From NCBI GenBank assembly GCA_900751755.1, contig CAADSP010000082.1, positions 1-49,445 of the forward strand: a stretch of DNA of 49,445 bases. Reading direction: 5' to 3'. The stretch is from an uncultured Collinsella sp. Its GTDB lineage: Bacteria; Actinomycetota; Coriobacteriia; Coriobacteriales; Coriobacteriaceae. Below are positions 16,330-26,713 of the stretch, one piece after another (position 1 is the first letter of the stretch; each line of letters begins with the position of its first letter). The notes beneath the pieces were generated by a model, which worked only from the letters and a program-made list of their open reading frames with translations, searched no databases and was not told the DNA's origin. A program made the position numbers and the translations under genes.

Positions 16330-16452
16330 GGCCGGGCACAGGGCTACTCTCCAAATCGTCCTCGGACATGTCGGAGCCCCCGCTGCGCGCTTCGCGCGGC
16401 GGGGGTTCCTCCGTCCTGCGGAAAGATTTGGAGAGTAACCCTGTGCCCGGCC
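16330..16452. repeat. 123-bp near-perfect inverted repeat
   Basis: Outer 28-bp arms at 16330-16357 and 16425-16452 differ at one position; they begin GGCCGGGCACAGGG and end CCCTGTGCCCGGCC. The centre holds a second GC hairpin, CCCCCGCTGCGCGC, TTC, GCGCGGCGGGGG. No T run follows on either strand, so it is not a normal terminator. It lies 105 bp upstream of the ftsE start. The rest of 16226-16729 has the 67-bp repeat and the tkt terminator; no gene is seen. Confidence 0.9.
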
Positions 16453-16581
16453 TGCGATAACTAAGGGGTCGCTGCGTTTTGCTTGGGTGCAGCAGCGCCG
16501 CGCTCGTGGGTTGTCTGAATTGCGCTTTGCCGATATATGCCCTTTTCCCTGATGGGACCGTGCTTGAGGGGCGTCTTCATG

Positions 16582-16648
16582 AGTTGCGGTGAAATACGGA
16601 TTAATTGAGCCTTTAGGCTGGCAAAACAGTCCTTATTTCACCGCAACT
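16582..16648. repeat. 67-bp palindromic repeat, copy B
   Basis: This is the same length and end sequence as copy A at 2691-2757: AGTTGCGGTGAAATACGGA at one end and TATTTCACCGCAACT at the other. It lies directly after the transketolase terminator, as copy A lies directly after smpB. Confidence 0.9.
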
Positions 16649-16652
16649 GAAA

Positions 16653-16681
16653 CAGGGGCGCTCTCCAAGAGAGCGCCCCTG
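16653..16681 (-). terminator. Hairpin terminating the transketolase operon
   Basis: Arms AGGGGCGCTCT and AGAGCGCCCCT (16654-16664, 16670-16680) form an 11-bp perfect stem, followed on the minus strand by TTTC. It begins 49 bp after the stop codon of the C-terminal subunit gene. Confidence 0.7.
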
Positions 16682-16729
16682 CCGGGTTTCCATAGTACTG
16701 GCGAAGCAGTCTTTGAGATCCGCCTTGCC

Positions 16730-17671
16730 TTATGCCAAGAACTCCTTGGTGGTCGCCACGATGTTGGCGGCGTCCAGGCCGTACCTGTGCAGGAGCTCGG
16801 CACCCGGGCCGGACTCGCCGAACGTGTCGTTGACGCCGATCTTCTTGAGCGGCGTCGGGCACTGCTCGCACAGGACATCGGCAACGGCGCTGCCCAGGCC
16901 ACCGATCACGGAGTGCTCCTCGACGGTCACGACGTGACCGGTCTTGGTGGCGCTCTTGACGATCAGGTCGGCGTCGATGGGCTTAATGGTGTGCATGTTG
17001 ATGACCTCGGCGTCGATACCCTCGGCAGCAAGCTGCTCGGCAGCCTCGAGGGCCTCGCCGACCATCAGGCCGCAGGCAATGATGGTAACGTCGGCGCCCT
17101 CGCGCATAACGATGCCGCGGCCCACCTCGAACTTGTAGGTCTCGGGGTCGTTGATGACCGGCGAGGCCAGGCGGGCAAAGCGCATGTACACGGGACCGTC
17201 GCACTCGTAGGCGGCGCGCGTCACGGCGCGGGCCTCGACGTCGTCAGCGGGAACGATGACGGTCATGCCGGGAATGACGCGCATAAGGGCGATATCCTCG
17301 CAGCACTGGTGCGTGGCGCCATCCTCGCCCACCGAGATACCGGCGTGCGTGGCACCGATCTTGACGTTGAGATGCGGGTAGCCAATGGAGTTGCGGACTT
17401 GCTCAAAGGCGCGGCCGGCGGCAAACATGGCAAAGCTGCTCGCGAAGGCAACGCGGCCGGTGGTCGCGATGCCTGCGGCAACACCCATCAGGTTGCTCTC
17501 GGCGATGCCCACATCGAAGAAACGATCGGGACAGGCGGCCTTAAACTTGCCGGTCTGCGTGGCGGCGGCCAGGTCGGCGTCGAGGACCACAAAGTCATCG
17601 TGCTCGTTGGCGAGCTCGACGAGGGCCTCGCCGTAGCTTACGCGCGTGGCGATTTTCTTGACGTCTGCCAT
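16730..17671 (-). CDS. Transketolase, C-terminal subunit
   Basis: This is the second half of a split transketolase, which transfers two-carbon units in the pentose phosphate pathway using thiamine diphosphate. The 313 residues carry the pyrimidine-binding domain (GIAESNLMGVAAGIATTGRV with the glutamate that activates the cofactor, then FASFAMFAAGRAFEQVRNSI and KIGATHAGISVGEDGATHQ) and the C-terminal domain (DVTIIACGLMVGEALEAAEQ). The ATG at 17671 follows the stop of the N-subunit gene by one base and has GAGGAG seven bases ahead. The frame runs upstream to 17962 but that is only overlap with the N-subunit gene. Confidence 0.93.
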   Translation of the reverse strand: MADVKKIATRVSYGEALVELANEHDDFVVLDADLAAATQTGKFKAACPDRFFDVGIAESNLMGVAAGIATTGRVAFASSFAMFAAGRAFEQVRNSIGYPHLNVKIGATHAGISVGEDGATHQCCEDIALMRVIPGMTVIVPADDVEARAVTRAAYECDGPVYMRFARLASPVINDPETYKFEVGRGIVMREGADVTIIACGLMVGEALEAAEQLAAEGIDAEVINMHTIKPIDADLIVKSATKTGHVVTVEEHSVIGGLGSAVADVLCEQCPTPLKKIGVNDTFGESGPGAELLHRYGLDAANIVATTKEFLA

Positions 17672-17672
17672 C

Positions 17673-18503
17673 CTAGAGCTCCTCTCCGGCGGCCGTGAGC
17701 TCTGCCATGGCCTGCTCAAACTGTTCATCGTTGGGGGCCTTGCCGTGCCAACCAACCTGGTTCTCCATAAAGGAAACGCCCTTGCCCTTTGTGGTCTCGG
17801 CGATAATGGCGGTCGGCTGACCCTTGGTGGCGCGAGCCTCGGCAAAAGCGGCGCGAATCTGATCGAAGTCGTTGCCGTCGGCGAGCTCCACCACATGGAA
17901 CTTAAAGGCGCGGAACTTGTCGGCGAGCGGCATGGGGTCGTTGACCTCCTCGACGGGGCCATCGATCTGCAGACCGTTGTGGTCGACGATCACGCAGAGG
18001 TTGTCGAGCTGCTGGTTGCCGGCAAACATGGCGGCCTCCCAAACCTGGCCTTCCTCGCTCTCGCCATCGCCCAGCAGGGCGTACGTGCGGTAAGTATCGC
18101 CCCAGTGCTTAGCGGCAACGGCCATGCCCACGGCGGCGGAAATGCCCTGGCCGAGCGAGCCAGTGGACATGTCGACGCCCGGGGTGTCGTTCATGTTGGG
18201 GTGACCCTGCAGGTGGCTGCCGATATGGCGCAGCGTCTCGAGGTCCTCCTTGGGGAAGAACCCGCGCTCGGCGAGCACGGCGTACAGGCCCGGAGCGCAA
18301 TGACCCTTGGAAAGCACAAAGCGGTCGCGATCGGCCTTGCGGGGATCGGCCGGGTCGACGTTCATTTCCTCAAAGTACAGATAGGTCATGATGTCGGCAG
18401 CGCCGAGCGAACCGCCCGGATGGCCGGACTTGGCAGCGTGCACGCCGGTGACGATGCCCTTCCTTACCTCGTTGGCAACCTTTTTGAGCTCTTCGTCGCT
18501 CAT
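17673..18503 (-). CDS. Transketolase, N-terminal subunit
   Basis: This 276-residue protein is the thiamine-diphosphate pyrophosphate-binding half of transketolase. Clear motifs are AAKSGHPGGSLGAADIMTYL, VLSKGHCAPGLYAVL, STGSLGQGISAAVGMA and the cofactor motif GDGESEEGQVWEAAMFAGN, continuing to VIVDHNGLQIDG (the GDG...N cofactor signature). It works as a heteromer with the next gene's product. The split form is common in Actinobacteria, Firmicutes and archaea. The ATG at 18503 has GAAAGGAAG ahead. The 206-bp gap upstream (18504-18710) holds no gene and no clear promoter. Confidence 0.94.
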   Translation of the reverse strand: MSDEELKKVANEVRKGIVTGVHAAKSGHPGGSLGAADIMTYLYFEEMNVDPADPRKADRDRFVLSKGHCAPGLYAVLAERGFFPKEDLETLRHIGSHLQGHPNMNDTPGVDMSTGSLGQGISAAVGMAVAAKHWGDTYRTYALLGDGESEEGQVWEAAMFAGNQQLDNLCVIVDHNGLQIDGPVEEVNDPMPLADKFRAFKFHVVELADGNDFDQIRAAFAEARATKGQPTAIIAETTKGKGVSFMENQVGWHGKAPNDEQFEQAMAELTAAGEEL

Positions 18504-18710
18504 TGTGCCTTCCTTTCATCCTCATTAGGCAAAATGCGCACGGCACAGAAGGTCGTCCCAACCCAGCCGCGATGCACGTACGTCATTCATTATGCTGGAA
18601 ACCGGAAGCTTTACCAGAGTATTTATCATTATTTGAACAATTGAGCAGGCAGAATCGCTGATGAAACGGTTTACCAATGTGAACGTCTTTTGGATGGAAC
18701 GCAGTCGGCC

Positions 18711-19601
18711 CTACGAGTTAATGTCCTTGAATCCCTCACCGAAGGCTTCCGTAACGTCGGCGACCGTCACAATGGCGTGAGGATCGCGCTCACGCACGAT
18801 CGTTTTGAGGGTGTTGAGCTCTCGACGGCTAACGATCACCATGATCACCGGCTTCTCGACGCCCGAATACATACCGGTCGCCTTTAATTTGGTGCAGCCG
18901 CGGCCCAGACCATACATGATGTCGGCCGCGATATCGGGGAAATTGTCCGAGATGATGAGCACCATACGGCGCTTATTGCCGCCATCAACCACGGCATCGA
19001 TCACATAGCCGCTGATCACCATCGATAGTCCTGCATACAGAGCATTTTCGAGCGAGAAGACCGGGGCCGATGCCGCACAAACGGCAACGTCGATTGCCAT
19101 GACGGTCGAGCCCACCGGCAGCGAGGTGTTACGCGAGATGATTTGGCCAATCGTGTCCGAGCCGCCGGTGTTGGCGCCGGCGCGCAACACCATGCCGTAA
19201 CCGATACCCGTGATAATGCCGCCCCACATAGCGGGAAGCATCAGGTCCGCATCTGCCAGAGGCGCTACAAACGGGGCAAACAGATCGGTAAAAAAGCCCA
19301 GCAGCACAAAGCCCGTCGCTGTCTGCACCACGTAGAACATGCCGCCCTCGCGCATAACGATCAGCAACAGCAGGGCATTCATCACGATGGTCTGGATACC
19401 GACGGGAAGCGACACGCCTCGCGCCGCGCCGACCGCCTGGATAATCGTCGCAAGGCCCGTAACGCCACCGGCTGCAAGCCCGTTGGGAATCAAAAACAGG
19501 TCGGTCGCGATGGCGGCCAAGGCACATCCCAACATGATCTGGGGCAGATCGTGAAAGAAGTTCATCGAAAGAATGCGCTTAATGTCCAGACGATACGCCA
19601 T
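18711..19601 (-). CDS. YitT-family membrane protein
   Basis: This 296-residue protein has a YitT/DUF161 membrane part (about residues 15-205, five or six spans, with GLAAGGVTGLATIIQ and GMVLRAGANTGGSDTIGQII). It ends in a cytosolic DUF2179 domain (about 215-290, KRRMVLIISDNFPDIAADIM and ATGMYSGVEKPVIMVIVSRR). The family is widespread and without firm function. The ATG at 19601 has AAGGAGG five bases ahead and is preferred over the upstream start at 19625. A terminator T run ends right at that ribosome site, so expression depends on read-through from secA-prfB. Confidence 0.85.
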   Translation of the reverse strand: MAYRLDIKRILSMNFFHDLPQIMLGCALAAIATDLFLIPNGLAAGGVTGLATIIQAVGAARGVSLPVGIQTIVMNALLLLIVMREGGMFYVVQTATGFVLLGFFTDLFAPFVAPLADADLMLPAMWGGIITGIGYGMVLRAGANTGGSDTIGQIISRNTSLPVGSTVMAIDVAVCAASAPVFSLENALYAGLSMVISGYVIDAVVDGGNKRRMVLIISDNFPDIAADIMYGLGRGCTKLKATGMYSGVEKPVIMVIVSRRELNTLKTIVRERDPHAIVTVADVTEAFGEGFKDINS

Positions 19602-19613
19602 GCTGCCTCCTTC

Positions 19614-19642
19614 AAAAAAGCGCACCGCATCGGATGCGCTTT
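19614..19642 (-). terminator. Intrinsic terminator after prfB, fused to the next ribosome site
   Basis: A GCGCATCCGATGCGGTGCGC hairpin (minus strand) is followed by six T and then at once by GAAGGAGG, the ribosome binding site of the YitT gene. There is no room for a promoter after the hairpin. Confidence 0.75.
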
Positions 19643-19768
19643 GGACTTCTTCTTGTATTCGATTCTACCGATTCGCCCAACAAAAACCACCCCTGTGCAG
19701 GGTATGTTCTGGATACAAAACCGCCCTGCTCGGAAGGCCTTGATCCATTTCCACATAAACCGAGCGGT

Positions 19769-20916
19769 TTAGGCAGACGGGGCCTCCGCGTCAGCGTTGC
19801 CGGTAGCCCAACGGTGATAGCCAATCACAAACGGATCCAGGTCGCCGTCGTCAAGAACCGCCTCGACGTTGCTGGTCTCCACGCCCGTGCGCAGGTCCTT
19901 AACCATCTGGTACGGGTAGAGCACGTAGCTGCGGATCTGGTTGCCAAAACCAATTGTGGTCTTGGGTCCGCGAATCTCATCCAAGGCCTCGGCGCGCTTT
20001 TCGAGCTCAATCTCGTACAGACGGGCCTTGAGGATCTGCATGCACGCGGCCTTGTTTTGAATCTGGCTGCGCTCGTTTTGACACGTGACCACGATACCGC
20101 TGGGGAAATGCGTCACGCGCACGGCGGAGTCGGTGGTGTTGACACCCTGGCCGCCCGGGCCGCTTGCATGGTACACGTCGACGCGAATGTCATCGGGACT
20201 AATCTCGATATCGATATCGTCGGGCAGTACCGGAATGACCTCGACGCCGGCAAACGTAGTCTGGCGGCGCTTCTTGTCGTCGGTGGGGCTAATGCGCACC
20301 AGGCGGTGAACACCGGCCTCGGCACGAAGCATGCCAAAGGCATCCTTGCCTTCGACGGTAAAGGTCGCGCGATCGATGCCGATGACCTCGGCCGCGGGGC
20401 AATCGTTGATGGTGACCTTCCAACCGCGGCGCTGGCAGTACTTCATGTACATCTTAAAGAGCATGAAGGTCCAGTCCTGGGCCTCCAAGCCACCCTGCCC
20501 GGGCTTGATGGTCACAATCGCGTCACCATGATCGAACTCGCCGGTAAACCAGCTCGCAAGCTCAAGCTCGTCGATGGCGCGGGATAGGCGCTCCGCCGTG
20601 GAGGCAGCCTCCTCACGCAGCGCAGCGGCATCGGGGTCATCGCCCATTTCCTCGGCAAGTTCCAATGCGGCGCGAGCATCGGAGAGCTCACCGCGTGCCG
20701 TATCCACGGCGGCGATATCCTCCTTGGCGCGTGCAATCTCCTCCATCGTGGCGCGAGCGGCATCGGCGTCGTCCCAAAAGCCCGGGGCGACGCTTTTGGC
20801 CTCGAGCTCCGTTACGCGGGTGCGCTTCTCGTCCAAATGGAGATATGACTCGACCTCGCCGAGTCGGTCCGCAAACGCGTCCAACTCGGCGGGAGTTACC
20901 TCTAGAGTCTCGGCCA

Positions 20917-20917
<1 letters not shown>
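19769..20917 (-). CDS. prfB: Peptide chain release factor 2
   Basis: RF2 ends translation at UGA and UAA. The 382-residue protein has the coiled N-terminal domain, the codon-reading domain 2 and the catalytic motif GPGGQGVN (GGQ at 255-257). Two points are unusual. The codon-recognition tripeptide, SPF in standard RF2, reads SPT here (residues 210-212, bases 20290-20282, AGCCCCACC). The frame is also continuous from its ATG, with no CTTTGA frameshift site at the usual place near residues 24-30, so the classic autoregulation is absent. The ATG overlaps the secA stop (TAATG), with AGGAA ahead, so the gene is coupled to secA. Confidence 0.95.
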
Positions 20918-23724
<2,807 letters not shown>

Positions 23725-23859
23725 GTGGTTTTCCTTTTTGGCCATCGCCCGCGGCATGAAACCTTGGACGAGTTAAACACAGATATTTGTACTTTAGCCA
23801 AACAAGACGCCGCCTATGCGGTCGACCTCAACCGCCACGTAATAACTATGACCACCCCA

Positions 23860-23884
23860 CCAAAAAGGGACTGGTTTATTTTGG
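23860..23884. repeat. Second copy of the CCAAAA-GGGACTGG repeat
   Basis: CCAAAAAGGGACTGGTTTAT followed by TTTGG matches the inside of the 11670-11707 element with few changes. The arms CCAAAA and TTTTGG form a hairpin. It lies 136 bp upstream of the secA start. Confidence 0.65.
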
Positions 23885-23920
23885 CAGCTTTTATCTGGGA
23901 AAACGCTGTCTCTCTGCCAT

Positions 23921-23986
23921 TTGGTGCAAGCTGACCCGTCCCTTACGCACCAACCTGGTGCAATGGGGACGAGTTAGCTTGCACCA
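23921..23986. repeat. 66-bp palindrome upstream of secA
   Basis: Left arm TTGGTGCAAGCTGACCCGTCC is mirrored by GGACGAGTTAGCTTGCACCAA with a few mismatches. The centre has a second palindrome, GCACCAACCTGGTGC (23947-23961). Only one copy was seen in the window. Confidence 0.75.
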
Positions 23987-23990
23987 ATAA

Positions 23991-24030
23991 AAAGAAAAGG
24001 GCCGCGCACCCAAATGGATGCGCGGCCCTT
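23991..24030 (-). terminator. Intrinsic terminator of rpmE
   Basis: Perfect 10-bp arms GGGCCGCGCA and TGCGCGGCCC (23999-24008, 24019-24028) are followed on the minus strand by TTTTCTTTTT. It starts 36 bp after the rpmE stop. Confidence 0.9.
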
Positions 24031-24065
24031 ATGCCATGAATGCGAGTGTTTCCGCGGCGAGCTAT

Positions 24066-24491
24066 TTACTCGGCAGCCTCGGTGGTCTCGGCCTCGGCAG
24101 CGGCCTCCTCGACGGGAGCCTCTGCGGGAGCCTCGGCGGCCTGCTTGGCAGCCTCCTCGGCAAACTTAGCGGCACGCTTGGCCTTCTCGGCAGCCTTAGC
24201 CTCAGCGGCGGCCTTGCGAGCAGCCTCGGCCTCAGCAGCCTTGGCGGCCTTGGCGGCCTTGGCCTCCTCGGCCTTCTTGAGCTGAGCGGCAGCGGCGCCA
24301 CCGAACTTGTCGGCGAAGCGCTGGACGCGTCCACCGGTGTCGACGAACTTCTGCTGGCCGGTGTAGAACGGGTGGCACTCGTTGCAAAGCTCGACCTTCA
24401 TCTCGGACACGGTAGCGTGCGTCTTGAAGGTGTTGCCGCAGGAGCACGTCACCGTGCACTCGACATACTGGGGATGGATACCCTGCTTCAT
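24066..24491 (-). CDS. rpmE: Ribosomal protein L31 with long Ala/Glu/Lys-rich tail
   Basis: L31 bridges the two ribosomal subunits. Residues 1-63 are a complete zinc-type L31: MKQGIHPQYVECTVTCSCGN, with the metal ligands C16, C18, C36 and C39, then PFYTGQQKFVDTGGRVQRF. From about residue 65 to 141 a tail made mostly of Ala, Lys and Glu follows, first basic and helical (AEEAKAAKAAKAAEAEAA), then acidic. Ordinary L31 is about 70 residues, so the tail doubles it. It reads in normal codons for the region. Two hairpins precede the gene and may autoregulate it. Confidence 0.95.
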   Translation of the reverse strand: MKQGIHPQYVECTVTCSCGNTFKTHATVSEMKVELCNECHPFYTGQQKFVDTGGRVQRFADKFGGAAAAQLKKAEEAKAAKAAKAAEAEAARKAAAEAKAAEKAKRAAKFAEEAAKQAAEAPAEAPVEEAAAEAETTEAAE

Positions 24492-24513
24492 GGTAGGACT
24501 CCTTATTGGTCAG

Positions 24514-24562
24514 GCGCTGGTTACCGATCAGCGCATAAGGCGTCTTGGTTTCCGACCAAGAC
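24514..24562 (-). promoter_or_regulatory. Candidate L31 leader RNA: two hairpins before rpmE
   Basis: On the minus strand a perfect GTCTTGGT/ACCAAGAC hairpin (24562-24542) is followed by a GCGCTG/CAGCGC hairpin (24534-24514). Their loops are similar, TCGGAAACC and TCGGTAACC. The ribosome site and ATG follow within 25 bases. Ribosomal leaders of the L31 type have been described for several bacterial groups including, as I recall, Coriobacteria; a match here needs a covariance-model search. Confidence 0.65.
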
Positions 24563-24575
24563 AACAAACTCGGCT

Positions 24576-24604
24576 ATGGTACCACGGCGTCGAGCGTCCC
24601 ACAA
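24576..24604 (-). promoter_or_regulatory. Candidate rpmE promoter
   Basis: On the minus strand TTGTGG (24604-24599) and TACCAT (24581-24576) are 17 bp apart. Transcription would begin near 24569, just before the first leader hairpin. Confidence 0.5.
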
Positions 24605-24774
24605 AAGGTTCACGGTCTTTGCACCGGAGCGCACAGGTGCATCTGCCCGATCGCGGCGCCAACAGGAACCGCCTGACCTGTCCAGGGTGCCAAAAATACA
24701 CCCCGCGAGACAAGCACCCCATGTTGCAGACGTGTAACGCCGCAGCAAAGGTGCCCTTTTTTGCGCAGGACAGG

Positions 24775-24780
24775 TACAAT
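24775..24780 (+). promoter_or_regulatory. Candidate -10 element for the ACT-domain gene
   Basis: TACAAT lies 63 bp before the start codon at 24843, but no good -35 is seen 16-18 bp upstream. The rest of 24605-24842 holds small hairpins (24616-24637, 24656-24692) and no gene. Confidence 0.35.
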
Positions 24781-24842
24781 GATGAACACTGTACCGTAGC
24801 GGAGCGCGCCGCGCGCGCCGCAACCACGCGAAAGGGTTTCCC

Positions 24843-25130
24843 ATGGCCGAGATCTCGTCCTCCCGTATCGTCATCACCGTCCTTGGCAAGAACCGCCCCG
24901 GCATCGTCGCCGGCGTCACCCGTGTCCTGGGCGAGGCCAACGTCGACATCCGCGACATCACGCAGTCCATTATCGAGGACATCTTCACCATGACCATGCT
25001 GGCCGATACCGCCGAGTCCAAGCTCGACTTCGCTGAGCTGCAGAAGGCCCTGGCCGAGGCCGGCGAGCTTTCGGGCGTCAACGTGTCCATCCAGCGCGAG
25101 GACGTCTTTAACTTTATGTACCGCCTGTAG
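24843..25130 (+). CDS. ACT-domain protein (UPF0237 family)
   Basis: This 95-residue protein is one or two ACT folds and nothing else: RIVITVLGKNRPGIVAGVTR, VLGEANVDIRDITQSIIED and IFTMTMLADTAESKLDFAEL. ACT domains bind small ligands, often amino acids. The family resembles the ACT half of GcvR-type regulators, but its ligand and partner are not known. It lies 77 bp upstream of citrate synthase on the same strand and may be co-transcribed. Confidence 0.85.
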   Translation: MAEISSSRIVITVLGKNRPGIVAGVTRVLGEANVDIRDITQSIIEDIFTMTMLADTAESKLDFAELQKALAEAGELSGVNVSIQREDVFNFMYRL

Positions 25131-25207
25131 CGAGCAAGCCGCTGGGGATAGCCTGACGCGCGCATGCCCATGCAAGCCACCCCGATGCGGCCCGGAGAGG
25201 AGCGCGC

Positions 25208-26626
25208 ATGGCCTACGACGCCAAGAAAATCTATTACCGCTTCGATGACCACTTGAGCCGACTGGTTCTGGATTACGAAGCAAGCCGCCAGATTTCGTCT
25301 GAGAGCGAAAGCCTCTACCACGGCCTGCCGACCGACCCTTATGACGAGGGCTTGTTCGAAGAGCACAATGTCAAGCGCGGCCTGCGCAATGCCGACGGCT
25401 CGGGCGTGGTCGCGGGCCTCACTCGTATCTCGGATGTGCACGGCTACAACAAGGTCGACGGAAAGGTCGTGCCCGATCAGGGCAAGCTCACGCTTCGCGG
25501 CTACAGCATCGAGGATCTGGTCAACAATGCCCAGGCCGAGAATCGCTACGGCTACGAAGAAGTCGCCTATCTGCTTATCACGGGCTCGCTGCCCAACAAG
25601 GAAGAGCTCGACGGCTTTTGCGAGCGCCTGGGCGCCTTTAGACATCTGAGCGACGAGTACGTTAAAGAGTTCCCTATGACCACGGTGTCGTCGAGCATCA
25701 TGAACGTGCTCCAGCGCGCCGTACTGCTGCTCTACGCCTTCGATGCCGAACCAGACGTGATCACGCCTGAGCACGAAATCGACGTCGCCATTTCCATGCT
25801 CGCACGTCTCCCGCGCATCGCCGCCTTCGCACACATGGCCTCGATCGCCAAGCTTCGCGGCTCCGAGGTTCACGTGCCGCACCCCACGCCCGGTCTCTCC
25901 ACCGCCGAGACCATCCTGCAGGTGTTGCGCGGCGGCATGGCATTCACCCGCGACGAAGCCATGCTGCTCGACGTGATGCTCATGCTGCATGCCGAGCACG
26001 GCGGCGGCAACAACTCCACGTTTGCCTGCCGCGTACTATCCTCCTCGGCCACCGATCCGTATTCCGCCTACGCCGCGGCCATCGGCTCGCTCAAGGGCCC
26101 GCGCCACGGCGGCGCCAACGCCAAGGTCGTGTCCATGCACGAGGACATCCGTGCACATGTCTCCAATTGGGAGGACGAGGACGAGGTCGCAGCCTACCTG
26201 GGCAAGATTCTCGACAAGCAGGCCTTCGACGGCACGGGTCTCATCTACGGTATGGGCCACGCCGTCTACACCCTGAGCGACCCGCGCGCCGAGGTCTGCC
26301 GCCACTACGCACGTTCGCTCGCTGCCAAGAAAGATCTGGGCGAGGAATTCGCGCTCATCGAGCGCATCGAGCGCCTGGCACCGCAGGTGATGCGCGACCA
26401 CGGCATGACCAAGCCTATCTGCGCCAACATCGACCTGTACACAGGCTTTATCTACAAGATGCTCGGCGTACCCGAGACGCTTTTTACGCCGCTATTCGCC
26501 GTCGCCCGCATGGCCGGCTGGTCGGCACACCGCATGGAAGAGCTCTTCTGCGCGCACCGTATTATTCGCCCGGCCTATCGTCCGGTGATCGAGCCGCTGG
26601 AGTACAAGCCGCTCGCCGACCGCTAG
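25208..26626 (+). CDS. Citrate synthase family protein
   Basis: It condenses acetyl-CoA with oxaloacetate to citrate (2-methylcitrate synthesis cannot be excluded). The 472-residue protein has the three catalytic residues in place: H264 in LHAEHGGGNNSTF, H300 in GPRHGGAN and D409 in ANIDLYTGF. The CoA-site GMGHAVYTLSDPRAEV segment is also present. It is longer than standard type-II enzymes, with an N-terminal region of about 60 residues (YYRFDDHLSRLVLDYEASRQ), as in clostridial relatives from memory. AGAGGAG precedes the ATG, and a terminator follows. In an organism of this kind it would feed a partial oxidative branch towards glutamate. Confidence 0.92.
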   Translation: MAYDAKKIYYRFDDHLSRLVLDYEASRQISSESESLYHGLPTDPYDEGLFEEHNVKRGLRNADGSGVVAGLTRISDVHGYNKVDGKVVPDQGKLTLRGYSIEDLVNNAQAENRYGYEEVAYLLITGSLPNKEELDGFCERLGAFRHLSDEYVKEFPMTTVSSSIMNVLQRAVLLLYAFDAEPDVITPEHEIDVAISMLARLPRIAAFAHMASIAKLRGSEVHVPHPTPGLSTAETILQVLRGGMAFTRDEAMLLDVMLMLHAEHGGGNNSTFACRVLSSSATDPYSAYAAAIGSLKGPRHGGANAKVVSMHEDIRAHVSNWEDEDEVAAYLGKILDKQAFDGTGLIYGMGHAVYTLSDPRAEVCRHYARSLAAKKDLGEEFALIERIERLAPQVMRDHGMTKPICANIDLYTGFIYKMLGVPETLFTPLFAVARMAGWSAHRMEELFCAHRIIRPAYRPVIEPLEYKPLADR

Positions 26627-26649
26627 GACGCAGACCGTTATAGAACTCG

Positions 26650-26688
26650 AGCGTGGTCAGGGCATCACCGCCCTCGGCCACGCTTTTT
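26650..26688 (+). terminator. Intrinsic terminator of the citrate synthase gene
   Basis: AGCGTGG (26650-26656) pairs with CCACGCT (26678-26684), extended inside by AGGGC/GCCCT, and is followed by a run of five T. It lies 24 bp after the stop. Confidence 0.85.
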
Positions 26689-26713
26689 ATGCCAGCAGAA
26701 AGGGCTGCATCGA

